Assembly (NCBI RefSeq): GCF_000215955.2
Contig: NZ_AFNV02000002.1
Location: 46,370-110,369 of the forward strand
From: Salinisphaera shabanensis E1L3A
Lineage (GTDB): Bacteria > Pseudomonadota > Gammaproteobacteria > Nevskiales > Salinisphaeraceae
Length of the DNA: 64,000 nt
Direction: 5' to 3'
Shown here: in pieces, positions 57,616 through 64,000 of the stretch
Layout of the letters: each line of letters opens with the position of its first letter
Position numbering within the stretch: the first letter of the stretch is position 1
The notes under the pieces: generated by a model
Told to the model about the DNA's origin: nothing
Databases searched by the model: none
Seen by the model: the letters and a program-made list of their open reading frames with translations, nothing else
Translations under genes and position numbers: made by a program

Positions 57616-58226
57616 AATGTCGCGAGCCGCTTAACTTTGGGCGGCTATTTCAGACCTGCTTACGGGCGCAGAGGGCAACGCTTCATAGGCGCGACCGGCA
57701 CAGCCTTAGCTCGGCCGGTGGGTCATTGAGAGTCTGCCGGCCCGCGCCGGCAGCGGCCCTGCGCAAGTCGCTGTTCCTTACTCAGGCTGGCGTTTCCAAC
57801 TGTACGCCAAGTATCCAGCCGTTCGCAGATTGACCGGAAGGGTGCAGTAGTGACGCAACGCGTCTACGCCGCGCCCAAGCCCGGCGACCAACCCGCTGAC
57901 CGCACCGAGAGCACTGCATAAGACCGCCCGCTGTGACGTCGTCGGCGCCGCTAAGGCAAGGGCCAGCACCACGAGCGCCCGGAGTCTGCTGAAAAGCCAC
58001 GGAACGCATTGGCTGAGCGAGTTCACTCAGGTGCTCGGCTTTCGCTGCGCGCCGCCCATCAAGACGGCGCCGGCACCCTTCGGCCCCTGGCGTTCCAAGA
58101 CCGGCACCGACGACAGCCAGAAACTGCGTTTTTTTCCAACAGCAGGTCATCAAAGCGTCATTTGTGCTTCCTAGAATCTCGTCGCGCTTGCGCTGCACGA
58201 TTCTTAAAGCCTGGGGGGCGATAACA
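57616..58226. other. Gene-poor region after the symporter
   Basis: About 610 bases without a supportable gene. A weak hairpin near 57624 may end the symporter transcript, and another (CTGCCGG/CCGGCAG) lies near 57735. Open frames on the minus strand (57778-58026 and 57782-58321) have no recognisable domain. A hydrophobic 82-residue one starting MNSLSQCVPWLF could be a small membrane protein, but I cannot support it. Confidence 0.4.
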
Positions 58227-59105
58227 ATGAAACGTTTTATTGCCGCTAGCCTGGGAATGCTGTGCGTGCTGATGGCGATGCCGGTGCAGGCCACTCCGGA
58301 CGTCATTTCGCGCGAATACAAACTGATGCTCGATGCCAGTCGGTTTCATTATCAGAACGAACAAAGCGATGTAGTGAGCTTGATGCAGGCGGCCAAACCC
58401 GCCATCGAAGACGCCATCGACCGCAACGTGACCGGCACCGCCACCCTGGATCATGACAGGCAAGTGCGGTTCTTCGACACTCAGGGCACCTGCGTGCTGG
58501 AGGAACGGGGTTACAGCTTTCGCGAACGGGTGGAAAACGACGATTCGCAAGTAACGCTGAAATTTCGCAGCCCGGATCGATACATCGCCGATTTCGAGGA
58601 TCTTTCCTCCAGCACCAAGGGCGCGAAAAGCAAACTGGAAGCGGACGTCGGCGCCAACAGCAGCGTGCCGTTCAAGGTGGTGTATAGCCACTCCACCAAG
58701 GCGCCCAACAGCCGCAAACTCAATCGCATGGACGATATCCATGCGCATTTTCCCGGCTTCGAGGATGACTATGACCTCGATGACGATCTGACCCTATCCG
58801 TGGTCGGCGATCTCACGGTAACCGAGCGCGTTTACCGCAATGTGGACATCGACCTGGGCCAGCACGATGCCGAGATCAGCATCACGCTCTGGTATGCGGG
58901 CGCGCCCTCCGGCGACCAGGCACCGGCAGTGGCCGAGATTTCCTTCAAGTACGAAGACCCGTCCGCGGACTACACCCGCAAGGTCGTCAATCGGGCTCGC
59001 CAGGCTTTTGACGCGCTGCGTGGCCTGAGCGACTGGGTCAAGCCCGATGGCCAGACCAAGACCCGGTTTGTCTACCAGTACGACAGAACCTTCTGTCAGC
59101 CCTGA
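58227..59105 (+). CDS. Exported CYTH-like protein
   Basis: 292 aa from ATG 58227 with a signal peptide (residues 1-24, ending MPVQA). The mature part starts SREYKLMLD and carries SYSFRERV-type and VTLKFRSPDRY strands, KSKLEADVG, and later a TERVYRNVDIDLG strand. This order of charged beta strands resembles the CYTH/triphosphate tunnel fold, which binds phosphate-rich ligands; the match is by eye only. The phytase-like lipoprotein gene follows 29 bases downstream, so a shared phosphorus-related role is plausible. Confidence 0.6.
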   Translation: MKRFIAASLGMLCVLMAMPVQATPDVISREYKLMLDASRFHYQNEQSDVVSLMQAAKPAIEDAIDRNVTGTATLDHDRQVRFFDTQGTCVLEERGYSFRERVENDDSQVTLKFRSPDRYIADFEDLSSSTKGAKSKLEADVGANSSVPFKVVYSHSTKAPNSRKLNRMDDIHAHFPGFEDDYDLDDDLTLSVVGDLTVTERVYRNVDIDLGQHDAEISITLWYAGAPSGDQAPAVAEISFKYEDPSADYTRKVVNRARQAFDALRGLSDWVKPDGQTKTRFVYQYDRTFCQP

Positions 59106-59134
59106 ACCTCCGCCCGAGAAAAACACCAAGGACC

Positions 59135-60580
59135 GTGCCCGTGTTCAAGAAAACCCTGACCGCCTCGATGATCTTCGCCGCTCTACTTTCCGGCTGTGAT
59201 AGCGACTCATCCGATAACGAGCGCCGTACGGACGCGTCGACGACTTCGCCCGCCGACGACGTTCCGGCACAAGGCGTGGACCTGCCCTACACGGTGCTGC
59301 GCTCCGATCTGATCGATGCCAATACCCAACAGCCCTTCGAGGTGCGCAACGGGGGCTTCGGTTCGGCCATGACCGGCGACCCGGCCGACAGCCGCCGTTT
59401 CTATGCGCTCACCGACCGTGGCCCCAATGCCAGCTTTACCGGCAGTCAGGGCAAGGGCAAGAAGTTCCCGACCCCGAATTACACGCCTCGCATTGGTCAC
59501 TTCGAAGTGACCGCCGAGGGCAAGGTGGTGCTGCTCGATACCGTTCTGCTCAAGCGCCCGGATGGCACGCTGATCACCGGCCTGCCCAACAGCAGTGCCC
59601 TCGGCGGCACCGGCGAAACGCCCTACAACGCCGATGGCTCTCCGATCCTGGAAGATCCGACCCAGCCCTACGACGCCGAGAGCAACCCGCTGCGCCTGGA
59701 CGATTACGGACTCGATGGCGAAGGCCTGGTAGCGCTGAGTGACGGCACCTTCTGGGTGTCCGACGAATACGGCCCGCACATCGTCCACTTCGATGCCGAT
59801 GGCAAGGAAATCGGCCGTATCAACCCGTTCGCCGATGACGACCGTGACGATTACACCCTGCCGGCGGAGTTCGCCAATCGTCGTGCCAACCGTGGCATGG
59901 AAGGGCTGGCGATTACCCCGGACGAAAAGACCCTGGTAGGCATCATGCAGTCCACCATGTACAACCCGGACAAGGGCGTGCGTGACCTGGATCTCACCCG
60001 CATCGTGACCATCAACCTCGACGATGGCAGCATCGGCCAGTACCTGTACAAGCAGGAGAAAAACCAGAATTCAAACTCCGAGCTGGCGGCGCTGAGCGCG
60101 ACCCAGTTCCTGGTGATCGAGCGCGACGGCAGCTTCCTGTATGGCGGCCCGAAAGGTGCGGACGCGGCCAACCCGGCCGCCCAGAAAACGGTGTACCGCA
60201 TTGATCTGAGCACCGGCACCAATCTGGAAACCCTGGCCACAGGCGGTGACCTGAGTCAGGACGCCGAGCTGGGCCTGACCATCGGCGGCAAGACCCTGGA
60301 GGAAGTGGTGCAGGCAAACGGCTGGGCCGGCCTGGCCGCCTACAACATCGTCCCGGTGGACAAGCAGCTGGTGGTGGATATGGTCGCCCAGGTGAGCTAC
60401 CCCCACGACAAGATGGAAGGGCTCTGGGTGATCGACAGCAACTCGCTCGGCGTGCTCAACGACGATGACTTCGCCACCTGGTCAACATCCAGCGGTGAGC
60501 TGGAGCAGAAGATGCTCGACAGCAACACCATTGACGGCAACCGCCTCTACATCGTGCCTGCGGACCTCTCTGTCAATTAA
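59135..60580 (+). CDS. Phytase-like esterase domain lipoprotein
   Basis: 481 aa from a GTG start. Lipoprotein signal ending LLSGC (Cys21), an Asp/Ser-rich linker, then one large beta-propeller-like domain: FYALTDRGPNASF, DGEGLVALSDGTFWVSDEYGP, RRANRGMEGLAITPDEKTLVG and PHDKMEGLWVID. These are hallmarks of the 'esterase-like activity of phytase' family (PF13449). Cell-envelope location. Enzymatic substrate unproven. Ends before a GC-rich hairpin. Confidence 0.85.
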   Translation: MPVFKKTLTASMIFAALLSGCDSDSSDNERRTDASTTSPADDVPAQGVDLPYTVLRSDLIDANTQQPFEVRNGGFGSAMTGDPADSRRFYALTDRGPNASFTGSQGKGKKFPTPNYTPRIGHFEVTAEGKVVLLDTVLLKRPDGTLITGLPNSSALGGTGETPYNADGSPILEDPTQPYDAESNPLRLDDYGLDGEGLVALSDGTFWVSDEYGPHIVHFDADGKEIGRINPFADDDRDDYTLPAEFANRRANRGMEGLAITPDEKTLVGIMQSTMYNPDKGVRDLDLTRIVTINLDDGSIGQYLYKQEKNQNSNSELAALSATQFLVIERDGSFLYGGPKGADAANPAAQKTVYRIDLSTGTNLETLATGGDLSQDAELGLTIGGKTLEEVVQANGWAGLAAYNIVPVDKQLVVDMVAQVSYPHDKMEGLWVIDSNSLGVLNDDDFATWSTSSGELEQKMLDSNTIDGNRLYIVPADLSVN

Positions 60581-60912
60581 GCCGGTACGCGATCCGGCAA
60601 AGGCCGGCCTGTCGCAGATGGACAGGCCGGCGCAATTAAAGCGCCCTCTCACGCCAAGTCCGCTGACCCGGTTATCGATGCCCAGACCGCGATGCGCGGC
60701 TATCACCGCAAGCGTGATGACGACGAGTCGCCTGTGCGTTATCGGCACGCGCGTCTTGGCCGCAAAATGGGGATTTGTTCGCGCATGTTGGGCACGCTGA
60801 CGAAAGCGTTGCGACCGCTGCTTTAAGCGGATCACGCCCAGCGAATCGCGTCGCGCGCGTTAGACTGTTGGCAGCGCCTGTGCGCTGTCGATTCCACCGC
60901 TGCGAGAGATTC
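60581..60912. other. Intergenic region before yceH, with hairpin
   Basis: 332 bases. At 60603-60631 GCCGGCCTGTC-GCAGATG-GACAGGCCGGC forms a perfect 11-bp stem that probably ends the phytase-like transcript (no T-tract). The rest shows no gene; the yceH frame stays open upstream but without family similarity. Confidence 0.5.
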
Positions 60913-61572
60913 ATGCTGCCCCAACTCACCGCCACCGAAGCCCGCGTTATCGGCTGTCTGATGGAAAAGGCCGTCACCACGCCGGATCAGTATCCGCTCA
61001 CGCTCAACGCGCTCACCAACGCCTGCAATCAGAAGTCTGCGCGCGAGCCGGTCATGGCGCTCAAGCCCGCCGAGGTACAACGCGCCGCGCGCGCCCTGCG
61101 CGATCGCAGCCAGGTGCATATCGAAGAGAACTTCAAGAACGGCGTCGAGAAATACAAGCAGCGCCTGTGCAACACGACCTACAACGACCTGCAGCTGAGC
61201 AAGGGCCAGTACGCCGTGCTTACCCTGCTGCTGCTGCGCGGTCCGCAAACACCGGGCGAACTGCGCGCGCGTAGCGGCCGGCTGCATACCTTCGAGGACA
61301 ACGCTGCCGTGCTCGCAGCCGTGGCCGACCTGATGGGCGACGACGCGCATGCCCTGCTGGTTGAGCTGCCACGCACGCCCGGTCGCAAGGAAGCCGAGTT
61401 GATGCATCAGCTGTGCGGGCCGGTGGATATCGCAGCGCATGCCGAACAAGCCGCCGCCAACCGCGGCAGTGGCGGGTCGTCACAAAGCCGTATCGCCGAG
61501 CTGGAGGCGCGAGTGCAGGAACTGGAAACCGAGAACGCGGCGCTGCGCCAGCGCCTGGGCGACGCCGACTGA
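60913..61572 (+). CDS. yceH: YceH family protein (DUF480)
   Basis: 219 aa from ATG 60913 (MLPQLTATEARVIGCLMEKA). Two winged-helix domains are visible: VIGCLMEKAVTTPDQYPLTL with NACNQKSAREPVM, and YAVLTLLLLRGPQTPGELRAR. A C-terminal coiled coil follows (LEARVQELETENAALRQRL). Family function is unknown although YceH is widespread in gammaproteobacteria. Followed by two terminator-like hairpins. Confidence 0.92.
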   Translation: MLPQLTATEARVIGCLMEKAVTTPDQYPLTLNALTNACNQKSAREPVMALKPAEVQRAARALRDRSQVHIEENFKNGVEKYKQRLCNTTYNDLQLSKGQYAVLTLLLLRGPQTPGELRARSGRLHTFEDNAAVLAAVADLMGDDAHALLVELPRTPGRKEAELMHQLCGPVDIAAHAEQAAANRGSGGSSQSRIAELEARVQELETENAALRQRLGDAD

Positions 61573-61619
61573 CGCGTGCCGTAGACGCTCGCGTGATGGC
61601 ATGGACAAAGGCGCCTGTG

Positions 61620-61650
61620 CATTGCGCAACTAGTTACGGCGCAATGTTTT
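61620..61650 (+). terminator. Terminator after yceH
   Basis: CATTGCGC and GCGCAATG form an 8-bp stem followed directly by TTTT. A second stem (AAAGCGCG/CGCGCTTT, then T) lies at 61675-61706, just before the next gene. Confidence 0.7.
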
Positions 61651-61727
61651 AACGGCCTCCGGCATCGTGGACTGAAAGCGCGGCGTGACGCAGTCTGCGC
61701 GCTTTTAATATTGCCGCAGGGAATTCG

Positions 61728-62531
61728 ATGCACAGCAACCGCTATATCCAGACCGTTTTCGCCGCGCTCCTGGCGCTCGCCTGTATGGTCGTCAACGCGC
61801 AACATGCACAGGCCGCCGAGGCGCCGGTGCAGGTCAAACTCAGCGAAGACCTGCTATCGCGCCTGGAAGCGGCCCAGGCCGATATCGAAGCCCATGGGGG
61901 TGTCGAGGCGTTCGCCGAAGACGGCGACCAGCAAACCGGCTCGTCAACCATGCCCGAGACGATAGAACGCGTGGGCGCGAGTATCGACGCCGACCCGAAA
62001 AAACACGCCCTGGTCGATCGACACGGCTTCACCGGACGCAGCTTCATACGCGCCCACCTGACGCTGTTGCAGGCCAAATACGGCGCCCTCATGGGCGAGG
62101 CAGGCCAGAAATCGGACATCGCCCGCCACAATGCGAAGTTCTACAAGGCCCATGAAGCACGCATCAAGCAGCTCATGGGCCAGCCAGACGATCGCTCGCA
62201 GGCCGATATCGATAAAACCGAGGAATCGGCCAAGCAATACGTCGAAATGGACCCCGACGTACGCGAAGATTGCCACATGATCGCAGCCGGTATGCTGCCG
62301 TTGATCCCGCTGGGCGCGCCCGGCAGCGCCGAAGTGGACAACAAGCAGCTGCGCAAGGTCGCGGCGTCGCTTACCGACACCGCAGGCCGCCTGAACCACG
62401 ATTCGCTACGCAAACACATGAACACCATGGCCGATGTGCTGCGCAACGACCCCGGACACGCGCCGCTCAAGTCGCCGCGTTTCAAGGCCGCCGTGGAAGA
62501 ACTCAAGGCCTGGTCCGACGAGAACTGCTAG
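61728..62531 (+). CDS. Unknown secreted protein
   Basis: 267 aa. Signal peptide (residues 1-29: FAALLALACMVVNAQHAQAA), then a mostly helical, charged mature protein with VDRHGFTGRSFIRAHLTLLQ and two cysteines (in REDCHMIAAG and the final DENC) that could form a disulfide. I do not recognise the family. Monocistronic between hairpins on both sides. Codon use resembles neighbours. Confidence 0.7.
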   Translation: MHSNRYIQTVFAALLALACMVVNAQHAQAAEAPVQVKLSEDLLSRLEAAQADIEAHGGVEAFAEDGDQQTGSSTMPETIERVGASIDADPKKHALVDRHGFTGRSFIRAHLTLLQAKYGALMGEAGQKSDIARHNAKFYKAHEARIKQLMGQPDDRSQADIDKTEESAKQYVEMDPDVREDCHMIAAGMLPLIPLGAPGSAEVDNKQLRKVAASLTDTAGRLNHDSLRKHMNTMADVLRNDPGHAPLKSPRFKAAVEELKAWSDENC

Positions 62532-62561
62532 ACACTCTCAGCCCAGGGCCTGACCGCCCCC

Positions 62562-62593
62562 CAGGCATGCGGCCGACACCGGCCGCATGCCTG
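62562..62593 (+). terminator. Long GC hairpin after the secreted-protein gene
   Basis: CAGGCATGCGGCC-GACACC-GGCCGCATGCCTG, a perfect 13-bp stem 30 bases after the stop. No T-tract; probably a terminator or RNA-stabilising hairpin. Confidence 0.55.
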
Positions 62594-62803
62594 CGCTTGT
62601 GGGTTCGCGGGGACCGCTGCCAAGCGCTTCTGCCCAGCGCGGCTAGCTTTTACCGGCCCTGAATTTTCATGCGTATCGCGGACGCGCGAAAACAGCCCGC
62701 CCAAAGCGCGAACCCGGCGCATTCCGCCCAAGCTTGCGATTCACGTTAAACTGGCCCCAAGCACAAACGTGTACCAATCACGCTTAGAAAGGGTTGCTAA
62801 AGC

Positions 62804-63922
62804 ATGCTTAAAGTAGGGTTCGTTGGATGGCGCGGCATGGTCGGCTCGGTGCTCATGGGGCGCATGCTCGAGGAAAATGATTACGACGGCATTGAGCCGG
62901 TGTTTTTCTCCACGTCGCAGGCTGGCCAGGCCGGTCCGGACATCGGCAAGGACGTGCCGGCGCTTCAGGACGCCAAGGACATCGATGCGCTCAAGGCCAT
63001 GGATGTGATCATGACCTGCCAGGGCGGCGACTACACCGGCGAGGTGTACCAGCCCCTGCGCGACGCCGGCTGGGACGGCTACTGGATTGATGCCGCCAGC
63101 AAGCTACGTATGGCCGACGACTCGACCATCGTGCTCGACCCGGTCAACCGCGACGTGATCGAAAAGAACCTCGATCGCGGCACCAAGACCTTCTGTGGCG
63201 GCAACTGCACGGTCAGCCTCATGCTCATGGGCCTGGGCGGCCTGTTCGAAGCTGACCTGATCGAATGGATGTCGGCGATGACCTATCAGGCCGCATCGGG
63301 TTCCGGCGCGCAGCATATGCGCGAGCTGCTGGTGCAGATGGGCCAGCTGCGCGACACCGTCGCCGATCAGCTGGATACGCCTTCCTCGGCCATTCTGGAT
63401 ATCGACCGCGACGTCACCGCGAAGATGCGCGACCCGAACTTCCCGGTCGACCAGTTCGGCTATCCGCTGGCCGGCTCCGCCCTGCCCTGGATCGATACGC
63501 TCATCGAGGAAACCGGCCAGTCCAAGGAAGAATGGAAGGCGGGCGCCGAGTCCAACAAGATTCTCGGCCTCGACGGCAACCCCATCCCCATGGACGGGCT
63601 GTGTGTGCGCATTGGCTCCATGCGTTGTCATAGCCAGGCGTTCACGATCAAGCTCAAGAAGAACGTCTCCATCGACGAGATCGAAGAGCGCATCGCCTCC
63701 CACAACGAATGGGCGAAGGTTGTGCCCAACAACAAGGAAGATACCCTCAAGGACCTTACGGCCACGGCCGTGTCCGGCACGCTGTCGATCCCGGTCGGGC
63801 GCCTGCGCAAGCTCGCGATGGGCGACGAATACCTGGCCGCCTATACCGTCGGCGACCAGCTGCTCTGGGGTGCCGCCGAGCCGATTCGCCGCATGCTCAA
63901 TATCGTGCGCGAGCGCCACTGA
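62804..63922 (+). CDS. asd: Aspartate-semialdehyde dehydrogenase
   Basis: Makes aspartate semialdehyde for lysine/DAP, threonine and methionine. 372 aa: NADP-binding [18 protein letters not shown], the catalytic Cys135 in [10 protein letters not shown], substrate-binding [15 protein letters not shown] and the later [12 protein letters not shown] with its conserved Arg and His. The [10 protein letters not shown] start and length are those of the gammaproteobacterial enzyme. ATG 62804 follows AGAAAGGG. The last 78 bases hold only a weak hairpin. Confidence 0.96.
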   Translation: MLKVGFVGWRGMVGSVLMGRMLEENDYDGIEPVFFSTSQAGQAGPDIGKDVPALQDAKDIDALKAMDVIMTCQGGDYTGEVYQPLRDAGWDGYWIDAASKLRMADDSTIVLDPVNRDVIEKNLDRGTKTFCGGNCTVSLMLMGLGGLFEADLIEWMSAMTYQAASGSGAQHMRELLVQMGQLRDTVADQLDTPSSAILDIDRDVTAKMRDPNFPVDQFGYPLAGSALPWIDTLIEETGQSKEEWKAGAESNKILGLDGNPIPMDGLCVRIGSMRCHSQAFTIKLKKNVSIDEIEERIASHNEWAKVVPNNKEDTLKDLTATAVSGTLSIPVGRLRKLAMGDEYLAAYTVGDQLLWGAAEPIRRMLNIVRERH

Positions 63923-64000
63923 TAGCGGGCACGACCGGGCTTCGGCCCCGCTCGTAACGCAGGAAAGCCGGCCTCTGGGCCTAATGCCGTTCACTTAAGC

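Noticed and set aside
57782..58321. 179-codon minus-strand frame in the gap after the symporter
   Set aside because: No domain or consistent codon bias, and it overlaps the well-supported exported protein gene on the other strand.

Overview
The window reads as a chromosomal segment of a GC-rich gammaproteobacterium. The order kdsD-kdsC-lptC-lptA-lptB-rpoN-hpf-ptsN-rapZ, with ibaG-murA-hisG-hisD on the other strand, is the classical gammaproteobacterial arrangement. The glrK-qseG-like-glrR operon, Asd, Mpl, ExoI and YheS agree with it. HPr kinase, PPi-dependent phosphofructokinase, short-form HisG and adenylate kinase, and a secreted alkylsulfatase fit a marine or halophilic lineage outside Enterobacterales, perhaps Salinisphaera-like. 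The genus is inference only. I saw no rRNA, tRNA, CRISPR, prophage or insertion sequence.

Layout. 1-5 kb (minus): YadGH-type ABC exporter, ibaG, murA, hisG, hisD (cut by the window edge). 5-15 kb (plus): KDO/LPS-transport genes, then rpoN, hpf and a regulatory phosphotransferase set (EIIA-Ntr, HprK, RapZ, EIIA-Man, HPr, enzyme I) with no sugar permease. 15.6-18.5 kb: mgtE and convergent pmbA. 18.6-23 kb: GlrK/GlrR two-component operon. It is followed by a complete enhancer-type sigma-54 promoter (GlrR-like site, two IHF matches, a -24/-12 element) in front of a small exported EF-hand protein, then three 78-nt repeats and a bidirectional terminator. 23-34 kb: mpl, a membrane protein, rnd, adk, PPi-PFK with ppa, moaB, an enoyl-CoA-reductase-like SDR with an acyl-CoA dehydrogenase, a CNNM/CBS protein, and rhlE. 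34-43.5 kb: yheS, sbcB, a GAF-GGDEF-EAL protein, a polar amino-acid ABC transporter and an AraC regulator. 43.6-52.6 kb: alkylsulfatase, a DUF1615 lipoprotein, a YhaO/YhaN nuclease-ATPase pair and ldcA. 52.6-64 kb: a foreign-looking RibD-type deaminase, LysR with a palindromic operator facing an M20 amidohydrolase/48-aa membrane protein/SSS symporter operon, an exported CYTH-like protein with a phytase-like lipoprotein, yceH, an unknown secreted protein, and asd.

The most interesting module links genes in this window: sigma-54 (rpoN at 8.4 kb) and GlrR (20.7 kb) together should drive the EF-hand gene at 22.36 kb through the sites between 22127 and 22319. In Enterobacterales GlrR instead controls the sRNA GlmY, whose partner RapZ is also encoded here (11.9 kb).

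Three genes that should be intact (kdsC, the lptB start, the rhlE 3' end) each carry what looks like a one-base indel. Residual assembly errors are the simplest explanation and should be checked before any of them is called a pseudogene.
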